Positions 27,656-36,353 of a stretch of DNA of 64,000 nt are shown here, piece after piece. The DNA is from Geminicoccus sp. (GTDB lineage Bacteria > Pseudomonadota > Alphaproteobacteria > UBA7985): positions 23,889 to 87,888 of the forward strand of contig PAPT01000039.1 in NCBI GenBank assembly GCA_002708995.1, written 5' to 3'. The notes under the pieces were generated by a model. That model did no database searches, had not been told where the DNA came from, and saw nothing but the letters and a program-made list of their open reading frames with translations. The stretch's first letter is position 1. Every line of letters starts with the position of its first letter. The translations under genes and the position numbers were made by a program.

Positions 27656-28660
27656 TCAGAAGAAGCGCCCAGCCCGGACCTCATCAAGTCCAGCCTCGAT
27701 CTGGGCACGCAGCGTCATTAGCTCCGGCTGAATTTCAAAGAACGCAAACTTGTCTTCGACCGTCTCGGTGATCAGAAACGCCTCGTGCTCCGGCATCAGC
27801 CAGGCCGCAAAACTCTCGGCAAAATCTTCGGTCGGCGAAGTCGCGGCATAGTCATTGACGAAATCGGTGCCGTAGTCCTCGAACAGCGTGCCTTCGAAGG
27901 CCAGCTCCAGCGCGTCTTCTCCGTACCAGTCCCAGAACCCGCGATAGAAGTCGAACAGGTAACTGCCCGGCATGAAGCAGGCTTCACCGTCGAACACGCC
28001 CGATGCCGCGCTGCAATCTGCTTCAACCTCCACCAACAGGGCTTCGTATTCGGTGTCGGACATCTCCATGTCGGTGTAGGAGTCGAGTAGCGCGCTGTCG
28101 TAAGTGACCTGGGTCTCGTTGAGGGTCAGGATATGGGCGTACTCGTGGATGATCGTGCTCAGCAGCTCATCGAACACAGAGCGGTCCAGCAGATTCAGAT
28201 CCTGCAGGTTGATGCCGTATTCCCAGCTGCGCCCCTGATCGTCGAGGGTGGCGACAAAGGCCAGCGTGTCGGTGCGGCCATCCTGTGCGAGGATAAAACG
28301 CTCGATCCTGAATTCGTCGGCATCGGGGATCAGCGCACGGGAAATGGTCCAGAGTCGGTCGTGGAGTCCGGCGTTTCGAACCCGGGCCGGCGCCCGCAGC
28401 AGGACACAGCCGAGGATGCCCTCCCCCAGATCCGCGCCAATGGGCAGGTAGACCATGGTCGCCACTTCACGGCGGTCGATGCCGCATTCAGCGCCCGTGG
28501 CGACAAAGTCGTCTGCAGCTTCGCCCTGGCTGGCGCCGGAGGCGCGGGGGTTGTTGGCCGCGGAGGGGAGCATGCTCACTTCGGGCAGCGACGTATGATC
28601 GCAGCCGGCCAAGGTCAGCGCAGCACCCAAAAAAATTATGCGAATCAATGCCTTAATCAC
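27656..28660 (-). CDS. Putative lipoprotein with zinc-metallopeptidase motif
   Basis: 334 residues. The signal peptide ends in a lipobox (LTLAGC, lipidated Cys20), so it is membrane-anchored in the periplasm. Residues 172-176 are HEYAH, a zincin HExxH motif inside STIIHEYAHILTLN. A likely third ligand is a glutamate (278 or 282) in SPTEDFAESFAAW, as in gluzincin-like families. Four cysteines after Cys20 (59, 85, 216, 228) could form disulfides. I do not recognise a named family. A terminator for xerC lies just upstream, so it probably has its own promoter. Confidence 0.78.
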   Translation of the reverse strand: MIKALIRIIFLGAALTLAGCDHTSLPEVSMLPSAANNPRASGASQGEAADDFVATGAECGIDRREVATMVYLPIGADLGEGILGCVLLRAPARVRNAGLHDRLWTISRALIPDADEFRIERFILAQDGRTDTLAFVATLDDQGRSWEYGINLQDLNLLDRSVFDELLSTIIHEYAHILTLNETQVTYDSALLDSYTDMEMSDTEYEALLVEVEADCSAASGVFDGEACFMPGSYLFDFYRGFWDWYGEDALELAFEGTLFEDYGTDFVNDYAATSPTEDFAESFAAWLMPEHEAFLITETVEDKFAFFEIQPELMTLRAQIEAGLDEVRAGRFF

Positions 28661-28729
28661 GGCTTATGTCCCCGACCCGTTTTACCAGCAGCCTTAGACG
28701 ATCTGGCTGGGCAAGCAAGGGCGGAGCAT

Positions 28730-28761
28730 AAAAAAGCGGCGTTCCCGGTTGAGAACGCCGC
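28730..28761 (-). terminator. Intrinsic terminator after xerC
   Basis: Perfect 9-bp stem, GCGGCGTTC (28736-28744) and GAACGCCGC (28753-28761), with an 8-nt loop. Six A residues at 28730-28735 give the U-tract on the minus strand. It is 65 nt past the xerC stop. Confidence 0.93.
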
Positions 28762-28825
28762 ATAGTGTCAGATAAGAGGGGGCCCTGTTCGGGCCACTGA
28801 TCTGAAAGCCTTCGAGCCGGAGACC

Positions 28826-29824
28826 CTACTGCGTGCTGGCCGCACGCGGGTGGGCATCGCGGTAGGTCTGCAGCAGACGCTCGGTATCGACGTCGGTGTA
28901 ACGCTGCGTGGTCGACAGTGCCGAGTGACCGAGCAGCTCCTGAATGGCGCGTAGGTCGGCGCCGTTGCCCAGCAGGTGCGTGGCGTAGGAGTGGCGCAGC
29001 GCGTGCGGCGTAGTGCCTTCGGGCAGGTTCAGGCGAACCCGCAGCTCCTGCAGGCGCTTCTGAATCATCCGTGGGGACAGGCGACCGCCGCGGGCACCGC
29101 GGAACAGCTGCATGGTCGGATCTTCAGCGAAAGGACAGGCTTCGCGGTACTGCCGGATGGCGTCCGCAACGGTGTTCAGGAACGGAACCTGCCGCGCCTT
29201 GTTGCCCTTACCGAGGATGGTCAGCGCGCCGGTTTCCTGCGCACGGGTCACGTCATCGGTGTTCAGCTCGAGCGCTTCGGAAATCCGCAGGCCACAACCG
29301 TAGAGCAGCATCAGGATCGCGCGGTCGCGCAGGTCGATCCAGCGGTCACCGGGGCGACGGGTCTTGTCGCCGGCGAGGCTGTCAAAGGCCTTGAACAGGT
29401 CGGTGACCTCGGAAATGGTCAGCGCCTTGGGCACAACCGTCGGCTGCTTGGGGTTGCGGATCGACAGAACCGCATCGTTTTCCATGTAGCCCTGACGAGC
29501 GGTCCAGCGGAAGTAAGACCGCACAACCGACAGCGCACGGGCGATCGAAGCCGGCGACTTGCCGTCTTCGCTTTCGTGGCTGAGCCAGGCGCGCATGTCG
29601 CGCGAGGACAGGCTCTCCAGGTGATCACGGGTCAGCGTGGCGCCGACGTGATCGCTGAGGAATTCTACAAAGGCGCGCATGTCGCGCTGGTAGGCGTCCA
29701 TGGTGTGACGCGATGCGCGGCGCTCGGTTTCGAGCCAGCCGACCCATTCCATGACTTTGGACGCTGTGTCGTTGTCCACGCGCGAGAGAGTGTCGGCCAA
29801 ACGCCGCTGTTCTGGGGTGCTCAT
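28826..29824 (-). CDS. xerC: Site-specific tyrosine recombinase XerC
   Basis: 332 residues. It resolves chromosome dimers at dif together with XerD. An N-terminal SAM-like DNA-binding domain (to about residue 125) precedes the catalytic domain with Arg180 (YGCGLRISEAL), Lys206 (LGKGNKARQVP), His274 and Arg277 (TPHALRHSYATHLL), His300 (LLGHSALSTTQ) and nucleophile Tyr309. Placed next to DUF484 with a 4-base stop/start overlap, as usual for chromosomal xerC. It is therefore not an integrase of a mobile element. Confidence 0.95.
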   Translation of the reverse strand: MSTPEQRRLADTLSRVDNDTASKVMEWVGWLETERRASRHTMDAYQRDMRAFVEFLSDHVGATLTRDHLESLSSRDMRAWLSHESEDGKSPASIARALSVVRSYFRWTARQGYMENDAVLSIRNPKQPTVVPKALTISEVTDLFKAFDSLAGDKTRRPGDRWIDLRDRAILMLLYGCGLRISEALELNTDDVTRAQETGALTILGKGNKARQVPFLNTVADAIRQYREACPFAEDPTMQLFRGARGGRLSPRMIQKRLQELRVRLNLPEGTTPHALRHSYATHLLGNGADLRAIQELLGHSALSTTQRYTDVDTERLLQTYRDAHPRAASTQ

Positions 29825-30567
29825 AGTCTGTCAAATTCCCGGCTGAGGGCAGCGCCAGCGGCGCCACACAAGATTGAAATAAGGTCGTCGGCCTGTTCAG
29901 GAGAGAATGCTCCCGTTTCCCGTGTGCCAAAGGCGAGGACAGCAGGCCGGCGTTGCATGCCGATACTCAGGCGGTAAAGCGCGGAGGATTGCACCTCGTC
30001 CGCATGATCGACAAAAATAATGGCTTCCTGTCCGGCAACCGGGGACAGGAGGCAGTCTTGATCGCCCATCAGGCGCTCGACCGACCCGGGGGTCAGCCGT
30101 CGGAACTGCTCGACATGAAATTCGCCGGTCTCGTTCCGGTTGGCCTCGATACCGAGGACAACGAAGGGCACTTCAAAACGGTGCCCGAAGGTGTCCAGAA
30201 TCGTGGCCACCACTGCCGGGATCGAAGAAACCCGGATCAGCTGCAGGAAAACCGAGCGCAGTTCGTCCAAATGAGACTGATTTTCGCGCCCTGCCCTGAT
30301 CAGGCTGAGGTGGTTGGTCTTGAGTGATTCATAGCGACGGCGGAAATGCGTCGCCTGAGCGGCGGAAAAGTCCACGACGTTATTCTCGTTCGACATCGCA
30401 CGCGAAGCGCTCTCCAGAAGCTCCGGATGGTCGGACAGAAACGTCGGGTTTTCCTGCAGGAAGGTCCGAACAGCGCCCGGCGAAAGCGCCGAAGCTGCTT
30501 GGGTCGCTGAGGACAGTCCGGCAGTCGCACCACCGGTTATGTTCCCCTGGTTATTCATCATGGGCAA
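29821..30567 (-). CDS. DUF484 family protein
   Basis: 248 residues. The family-defining opening is VRTFLQENPTFLSDHPELLE, then NNVVDFSAAQATHFRRRYES, an alpha-helical segment, then a GAF-like domain to the end. DUF484 proteins are regularly encoded just upstream of xerC; the function is unknown. The stop codon overlaps the xerC start (ATGA). The first 30 residues are a low-complexity Asn/Gly/Ala stretch, so the start could be slightly internal. The 240-nt gap upstream to talC is AT-rich and should contain the promoter for this pair. Confidence 0.9.
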   Translation of the reverse strand: MPMMNNQGNITGGATAGLSSATQAASALSPGAVRTFLQENPTFLSDHPELLESASRAMSNENNVVDFSAAQATHFRRRYESLKTNHLSLIRAGRENQSHLDELRSVFLQLIRVSSIPAVVATILDTFGHRFEVPFVVLGIEANRNETGEFHVEQFRRLTPGSVERLMGDQDCLLSPVAGQEAIIFVDHADEVQSSALYRLSIGMQRRPAVLAFGTRETGAFSPEQADDLISILCGAAGAALSREFDRL

Positions 30568-30807
30568 AATTTCCCATCACACCATTAAATGCGACAGACG
30601 CTAGCGCCTGCCTGTTCAAAATGAGTCGTGGCTCCGGTTTGAAATGCGGACCGTTACCACTTTGAGTTTCAGCTTGGAAATTGCTGTCAGGAAACTGACC
30701 TTTTGCAACTGCCGTGCCGAACCCGCGTAATCCATGCGCAATACAGCACAATTATGCTGCTTTCGCACGATCCTCCCCCGAGGATTTCATGGTCTAACCC
30801 TATATTG

Positions 30808-31464
30808 TCAAAGGATAGATTGTCCTGTCCTGCCCCAGTCCGACAAAAAGTCATCCAGACCTTTCGAAGTCAGCGGGTGCTGGTACATATCCCAGAGAAC
30901 CCGCGGCGGCAGAGTGCCCACGTCTGCGCCCATTTCCGCAGCGCGCTCTACGTGGCGCGGCGTGCGGATAGAGGCGACGAGAATTTCGGTGCTGTACTGC
31001 GGATAGGCGTCGTAGATGTCCTTGATGCTCTCGATCAGCTCCATCCCGTCCATGCCCATGTCATCAAGGCGCCCGACGAAGGGTGAGATGAAGGTCGCGC
31101 CAGCCTTGGCAGCGAGCAGGGCCTGAGCCGCAGAGAAGCAGAGGGTTACGTTCACCATGGTGCCCTGCGAGGACAGGGTCTTGCAGGTGCGCAGACCGTC
31201 GACGGTCAGCGGCACCTTCACGGCGATGTTGTCCGCAATCTTGGCGAGCTTCTGGCCTTCTTCTATCATGGTGTCGTAGTCGGTCGCCGTCACTTCAGCC
31301 GAAACGGGACCGGGAACAACGTCCGCAATCTCCTTGGTGACTTCAAGGATGTTGCGACCGGACTTAGCGATCAGCGAAGGATTTGTGGTGACTCCATCGA
31401 CCATTCCGGTGACAACGAGTTTCTCCAGCTCGGTCACGTCGGCCGTATCCACGAAAAAGCGCAT
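30808..31464 (-). CDS. Transaldolase / fructose-6-phosphate aldolase family (TalC type)
   Basis: 218 residues, the size of the short TalC/FSA class. The start [16 protein letters not shown] and [14 protein letters not shown] are typical. Lys83 in [12 protein letters not shown] is the Schiff-base lysine. [20 protein letters not shown] and [11 protein letters not shown] complete the barrel signature. It acts in the non-oxidative pentose phosphate pathway or in a dihydroxyacetone aldol reaction; the two cannot be told apart here. The ATG at 31464 is preferred to the frame start at 31476. It diverges from priA across 145 AT-rich bases. Confidence 0.93.
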   Translation of the reverse strand: MRFFVDTADVTELEKLVVTGMVDGVTTNPSLIAKSGRNILEVTKEIADVVPGPVSAEVTATDYDTMIEEGQKLAKIADNIAVKVPLTVDGLRTCKTLSSQGTMVNVTLCFSAAQALLAAKAGATFISPFVGRLDDMGMDGMELIESIKDIYDAYPQYSTEILVASIRTPRHVERAAEMGADVGTLPPRVLWDMYQHPLTSKGLDDFLSDWGRTGQSIL

Positions 31465-31609
31465 TAGCTGCCTCAAAATATGATAATCAAATATGCGCTG
31501 AAATTGCGCGACTCAAATATGCGTGCCTACATAACAAATCGGCCCGGTAATGAAATCATATAACTTGAAGTTCACCCCATAACCAGCTGCAATCTATCAG
31601 TTTCGTTGC

Positions 31610-33814
31610 ATGACTACAACACGAATCTCCGTTTTATTACCACTTCCCTTCCCCGGACCCTTTGATTATGCGGTCCCGGAGGGAACATATGTGGAACCGG
31701 GAAATGTGGTTCGAGTCCCCCTCGGGCCGCGAACGGCACTGGGCGTGGTCTGGGACCGAGACGAAACTGCCTCTGAGGTCGATGAATCCAAGTTAAAATC
31801 CATTACACAGGTTCTTTCGGCCCAGCCCATCCCCGACTTTCACCGCAAATTTGTCGACTGGGTCGCCCGCTACACCCTGAGCGCGCCGGGAGCCGTGCTG
31901 CGCATGACCCTGTCAGCGCCCGACGGCCTGCTCCCACCCACGGCCGAGCGCTGGGTCCGGGTCGTCCCCGACCAGAGCCCGCCGAAGGGCTACCGCGAGA
32001 CACCCGCGCGCGCCACGGTGCTGGCCCTGCTCGGCGACAGTCGGGAGGGCGCGCTGCACCGCCCGGCCGCGATCCAGCGCAGCGGCGTTTCACCCACGGT
32101 GCTCGACGGCCTGATCAAGCTCGGCCTCGTTGAAGCCTTCGAGCGCCGCCCCCGAGGGCGCTGGCCGGTGCCAAAGCTTCGCCGCGACACCTTCGCGCTC
32201 AGTCAGGGACAGCAAGAGGCCGCAGACCGGCTGGTCGCCGATCATGCGCAGGGCTTCGGCGTCTCCCTGATCGACGGGGTTACCGGCTCGGGTAAGACCG
32301 AGGTTTATTTCGACGTGCTCGACCGTCTGCTCGCCGACCGGGCCAACACAGGCCAGATTCTGGTCATGCTGCCGGAAATTGCGCTGACCGGGCAGTGGCT
32401 CAGCCGCTTCAAGCAGCGCTTCGGCTGCGCCCCGGCGCTGTGGCACTCGGATCTGACCAGCAAGCAGCGCGCTGAGACCTGGCGCGCGGTCGCCGAAGGC
32501 GAGGCCCGGGTCGTGGTCGGCGCGCGTTCGGCGCTGTTCCTGCCCTTCCGTGAGCTGGAGATGATCATCCTCGACGAGGAGCACGACGGCAGCTTCAAGC
32601 AGGAAGACGGCGTGGTCTATCAGGCGCGGGATATGGCCGTGGTCCGGGCCAACATCGCCGACTGTCCCATCGTTCTGGCCAGCGCCACGCCCTCGCTAGA
32701 AACCGTGCTCAATGCCAACGAAGGCCGCTACCAGCGCCTGATCCTGCCCAGCCGCCACGGCGGGGCGACCATGCCAACGGTCTCGCTGATCAACCTGCGC
32801 GAGGACCGGCCCAAGCGTGGCACGTGGCTGGCGCCGACGCTGGTCGAGGCCGTTGAGAAGCGGTTGGTGGCGGGCGAACAGAGCCTGCTGTTCCTCAACC
32901 GCCGGGGCTATGCCCCGCTGACGCTGTGCAATGCCTGCGGCCACCGCTATAAATGCCCCTCCTGCGATGCGTGGCTGACCGAGCACCGGCTGGCGCGGCG
33001 GCTCGTCTGCCACCATTGCGGCTTCCAGTCCAAGTCCAGCAACACCTGTACGGCCTGCGGTGAGGAAGACTCGCTGGTCGCCTGCGGTCCCGGGGTAGAG
33101 CGCGTGGGCGAGGAAGTCGTGCGCCGCTTCCCCGACGCCCGGGTGGCCATCGGCTCCTCGGACACCATGCAGCGCCACTCGATCCGTGAGCTGATTCAGG
33201 CGGTGGAGCGCGGCGAGATCGATATTCTCGTCGGCACCCAGATCCTCGCCAAGGGCTACCACTTCCCCGACCTGACGCTGGTGGGCGTGGTCGATGCCGA
33301 CCTCTCGCTCTACGGCAGCGATATCCGGGCGAGTGAAAAGACCTTCCAGCTGCTGCACCAGGTCGCGGGTCGCGCCGGACGGGCCGAGATCCCGGGCGAA
33401 GTCATGCTGCAGACCCACGAGCCGGACCATCCGGTGATGCAGGCGCTGATCGCCGACGAGCGCGACGCCTTCTATGACACCGAGCTGGGTCAGCGGGAGA
33501 TGATGGCCCTGCCCCCCTTCGGCCGGCTGGCGGCAGTAGTGGTCAGCGACCCGGACGAAGACGGCCTCGACGCCTTCTGCCGCGAACTGGTCCAGCGCCA
33601 GCCGCGTGAGCCTGAGGATGCCGATGGCGTCAAAGTACTCGGCCCTGCGGCCGCCCCGATCGCCGTGGTCCGGGGCAGGCACCGGCGGCGATTTCTGGTG
33701 CGCAGTGCACCGGGGGTGCGACTGCAACCCTACCTCGCCCGCTGGCTGGGCGGCCTGAAGACACCGGGCGCGCTACGCATGCGGGTTGATATCGACCCCT
33801 ATTCCTTTCTGTAA
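31610..33814 (+). CDS. priA: Primosomal replication helicase PriA
   Basis: 734 residues. It restarts stalled replication forks as a 3'-5' helicase and primosome assembler. N-terminal 3'BD domain (VLLPLPFPGPFDYAVPEG), Walker A in GVTGSGKTEVYF at about residues 223-234, a DEEH box in LDEEHDGSFKQEDG, eight zinc-binding cysteines in four pairs (CNAC, CPSC, CHHC, CTAC), and helicase motifs in ILVGTQILAKGYHFPDLTLV and HQVAGRAGRAEIPGEV. The first 60 codons are noticeably more AT-rich than the rest, matching the AT-rich promoter region. Confidence 0.96.
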   Translation: MTTTRISVLLPLPFPGPFDYAVPEGTYVEPGNVVRVPLGPRTALGVVWDRDETASEVDESKLKSITQVLSAQPIPDFHRKFVDWVARYTLSAPGAVLRMTLSAPDGLLPPTAERWVRVVPDQSPPKGYRETPARATVLALLGDSREGALHRPAAIQRSGVSPTVLDGLIKLGLVEAFERRPRGRWPVPKLRRDTFALSQGQQEAADRLVADHAQGFGVSLIDGVTGSGKTEVYFDVLDRLLADRANTGQILVMLPEIALTGQWLSRFKQRFGCAPALWHSDLTSKQRAETWRAVAEGEARVVVGARSALFLPFRELEMIILDEEHDGSFKQEDGVVYQARDMAVVRANIADCPIVLASATPSLETVLNANEGRYQRLILPSRHGGATMPTVSLINLREDRPKRGTWLAPTLVEAVEKRLVAGEQSLLFLNRRGYAPLTLCNACGHRYKCPSCDAWLTEHRLARRLVCHHCGFQSKSSNTCTACGEEDSLVACGPGVERVGEEVVRRFPDARVAIGSSDTMQRHSIRELIQAVERGEIDILVGTQILAKGYHFPDLTLVGVVDADLSLYGSDIRASEKTFQLLHQVAGRAGRAEIPGEVMLQTHEPDHPVMQALIADERDAFYDTELGQREMMALPPFGRLAAVVVSDPDEDGLDAFCRELVQRQPREPEDADGVKVLGPAAAPIAVVRGRHRRRFLVRSAPGVRLQPYLARWLGGLKTPGALRMRVDIDPYSFL

Positions 33815-33965
33815 GGTGGGCGCGGACGCCCGACCCAGCCGGCTGAAAAGGCCACCCAATCCGCCAATTCGCCCCAAGATGTCACAGAACGCCAGCGTCT
33901 CTGACCAGATTTCGCCTTAAATCGCCCTCAACAAAGGGACAGTTTCATACAAAGGCGAATTTGAT

Positions 33966-34619
33966 ATGCGCTTCCTCCTTGCCCCCCTGCTGCTGCTGGC
34001 CGTCGCTGCGAGCAGTTCCCTGGCCATTGCCGCCGTCACTGTGTTCCGTGCCCCCGACCTGCTAAACACCGCACCGGATCGGGTACAGGTGCTGATGCTC
34101 AGCGGGCCGTCGCTGGCCTTCGTCCCCGACGAGCAGCGTCTGCGGCTGGCCGTGAGCCACCATGCCAGCGGGGCATCGATGGAGCACAGCTTCGACCTTG
34201 AGCGCATCGACCTCAGCGAGTCCGAGCTGCGCGGCCTGAAGCAGGAAACCGGCGAGAGACTGTGGCTGTATCAGATCGCAGAAGACGACCACGGCCGATA
34301 CCGGCTGGTGCAGCAGCAGCTGAACCGCTGGGGCCGGCCGGGGGTGCGGGCAGACTACAGCCTCGACCTCGACGTGATCGTGGCAGGGTGCCTGCTGCCC
34401 GATGCGCAGGGCAGGACCGGCAATGCCGACAAGGCCGGGGCCTTCTGGGTCAGCCTGGATGACGGCGGCAATTTCGAAGCCCTCGCCCACCACGAACACA
34501 ACGGCGCGCGCACGGGCGGCGGTCAGCTGCTGCTCGATCCGGCCAAGGAGGTCCGCAGCCTCGACCAGCAGATGCTGAGCGGTCTAAAGGGTCTGCACCC
34601 GGCGCTTCAACTGTGCTGA
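33966..34619 (+). CDS. Secreted hypothetical protein
   Basis: 217 residues with a clear signal peptide (MRFLLAPLLLLAVAASSSLA, cleavage after IAA). The mature part is a mix of strands and acidic helices with no motif I recognise. It has two cysteines, in VAGCLLPD and at the very end (LQLC). A ribosome site (AAGG) lies 9-12 bases before the ATG. It is separated from priA by 151 nt that contain a GC-rich hairpin without a T-run. Its last 36 bases overlap a candidate gene on the other strand. Confidence 0.75.
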   Translation: MRFLLAPLLLLAVAASSSLAIAAVTVFRAPDLLNTAPDRVQVLMLSGPSLAFVPDEQRLRLAVSHHASGASMEHSFDLERIDLSESELRGLKQETGERLWLYQIAEDDHGRYRLVQQQLNRWGRPGVRADYSLDLDVIVAGCLLPDAQGRTGNADKAGAFWVSLDDGGNFEALAHHEHNGARTGGGQLLLDPAKEVRSLDQQMLSGLKGLHPALQLC

Positions 34620-34974
34620 ATCAGCGGCAGCGGCCTGCAGGGTAATCAACGGCTCTGCATCGGGCTGCCACGGCGCATCCATCACCACCGTGCCGCAGTT
34701 GTCGCTCTTCTCCCAGAAGCCTTCAATCAGGCCCAGACCGGCCATGGCCTGAAGCTGCGGTGCCGGGTTTGTTCTGTGGTGAAGCCCGTTTGCGAGGATA
34801 TCCTGACACTGCTTGCGGAACCCGGCGCACAGAATTTCCACCTCGGTCAGAAAGGCGTCTGCGCGGCAGGGCCCGCAGCGCGTCGCCGCCCTGCGCCGTC
34901 GCTCCACCGGTCAGGTTGGGGCCGAGGGCAAGAGGCAGCACGGGGGTATCGGGCCTGGAAACGAGGGTCAGCAT
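34584..34974 (-). pseudogene. Candidate small protein interrupted by a frameshift
   Basis: Starting from ATG at 34974 (AAGG upstream), the frame reads MLTLVSRPDTPVLPLALGPN and on to GGDALRALP. It then loses sense, while a second minus frame continues from about 34870 with ADAFLTEVEILCAGFRKQCQ, then GLIEGFWEKSDNCGTVVMDA, to a stop at 34584. Removing one base near 34868-34878 would join the two into about 129 residues. The coding case rests on plausible composition only; I do not recognise a family. Confidence 0.35.
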
Positions 34975-35197
34975 GGGGGCCTTGGCTCCGTGTCTTATCG
35001 GTTTTTTGAGGGCGGGCGACACGGTATGTCGCGTATCACGCCCTGAACCACGCAAACGCAGTGCTACGCGATAAGGGATAAAAATTGCTGTTTTTCCCAT
35101 TCAGCGAGTTCTATTTTTTGGCTTAAATGAAGAACAAACGTCTCAGAGACAGGAGTCACGTCAAAATGAAAGATGCGCCAACAGCCCCCGGAAACGC

Positions 35198-35226
35198 AAA
35201 AGGCCCCGGCGATGCCGAGGCCCTTT
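35198..35226 (-). terminator. Terminator downstream of tRNA-Asp
   Basis: Nine-base arms GGCCCCGGC (35202-35210) and GCCGAGGCC (35214-35222), pairing with one G-U wobble on the minus strand around an AUC loop. Four A residues at 35198-35201 give a short U-tract. It lies 22 nt past the 3' end of the tRNA. Confidence 0.65.
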
Positions 35227-35244
35227 GAGCGTCTGTTTTACAAA

Positions 35245-35321
35245 TGGCGCGAGTGACGGGGCTCGAACCCGCGACCCCCGGCGTGACAGGCCGGTACTCT
35301 AACCAACTGAGCTACACCCGC
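35245..35321 (-). tRNA. tRNA-Asp (anticodon GTC)
   Basis: 77 nt with encoded CCA. Acceptor arms GCGGGTG and CACTCGC pair with one G-U, the discriminator base is G, the D-arm is GCTCAGTTGGTTAGAGT, the anticodon arm reads CCGGCCTGTCACGCCGG with GTC at the centre, and the T-arm holds GGGTTCGAGCCC. The anticodon decodes GAC and GAU. Confidence 0.97.
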
Positions 35322-35456
35322 GCAATTTGTGAGCGCTAAGTAGCCCCGCAATTGCGCGATGTCCATAGGGAAAATCGTCAGACCGGACGCTCTGCCTGGC
35401 CCGTGCACAGCAGCCGCGCAGAGATCGTATCGGAGCCTGCGCTAGAAAGGAAAACC

Positions 35457-36286
35457 ATGAGGCCTTGCTCAAACCCATTCCGGCCCGCCCTGCCAACCCC
35501 GGTCGCCGCGCTGCTGGTCCTCCTCGCAGCGCTGGTTGGTCTGAACACCAGCGTCCGGGCCGCCCTCGCCTCGCCGCTGACGCAAAGCTTTCTGATCGGC
35601 TTCAACGCAGAAGCGAGCCACTTCGCCTTCGTCACCTACCAGACCCCGATGTCGAACAGACCGGCTCGGCCGTGCTCTACGTGCTCGAATTGGCGGGGGA
35701 TCGCTACGTCGGCGGCACCCCGCGCGGCTTCGGCGGCATGCAGCTCGACGCCGCGGGCGACATCATCAGCAACACCAAAGACGGGGTTGCCGCCCTGCGT
35801 GCGGCGCTGACCGAGCCGAGGTCTCCCCTCGCCCGCTTCGGCATCGAGCTGGGCAATTATCGCCTCCTGTACCTGCACGCCCCCGGTGAGGTGGCCGGTG
35901 AAGCGCCAGCGCGGGCACAGGTGCTGATGATCGACCAGCCCGGCTGGGCATCGGGTGAGGTGGCGCTGGAGATCGAGAGCTTCGACCTGCCCGGCGCAGG
36001 TTTGGGTGACGGGCTGAGCTGCCGCGATATTCTTTGCAATGCCGAGGCGCGGGGCTATGCGCTGACCCTGCGCCGGGATCAGGGCGCGGTCCAGTTGATC
36101 CACCGCGACCGCAGCCTGCCCCGCTTACGCCGCTGCCTGACCCAATTCGGCATCGCGGCGCTGGTTCTGCCCTTTGACAGCCTGGCGGCTTCGGCACCGG
36201 TTGCAGTGGCGGTGATCCGCTACAGCTTCCCGGGCTTTGAGAGGCCGGGGATCGACTATCTCGCCCTGCCCGTGCCGCTCGAATAG
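35457..36286 (+). pseudogene. DUF2259-like secreted protein, frameshifted
   Basis: Starting at ATG 35457 (GAAAGG upstream), the first frame gives a signal peptide and LTQSFLIGFNAEASHFAFVT, ending in Y-Q at 35642. The rest of the protein continues in another frame as DPDVEQTGSAVLYVLELAGD, then RYVGGTPRGFGG, to a stop at 36286. One missing G in CAG-ACC (read CAG-GAC) would restore a single 276-residue protein. The joined product resembles DUF2259 (secreted, function unknown): a G-F-first strand, a FAF motif, then a VLEL strand followed by G-G-T-P. It is either a genuine pseudogene or a sequencing error; the rest of the frame is intact, which favours a recent event or an error. Confidence 0.75.
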
Positions 36287-36353
36287 CGGGGCTGAGCGAA
36301 CCGCTGTCGCGCTGCAGGTGACCCGCCGAAGATTTGCGCCTAAACTGCATCAC

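Noticed and set aside
28826..29824. Tyrosine recombinase as sign of a mobile element
   Set aside because: It is paired with DUF484 and flanked by housekeeping genes, as chromosomal XerC is; no att repeats or phage genes.
33815..33965. Terminator after priA
   Set aside because: A GGGCG/CGCCC hairpin just after the stop has no T-run.
34760..35074. Plus-strand ORFs over the gap before tRNA-Asp
   Set aside because: Arg/Pro-rich translations in several overlapping frames with no homology; opposite to the candidate frameshifted gene.
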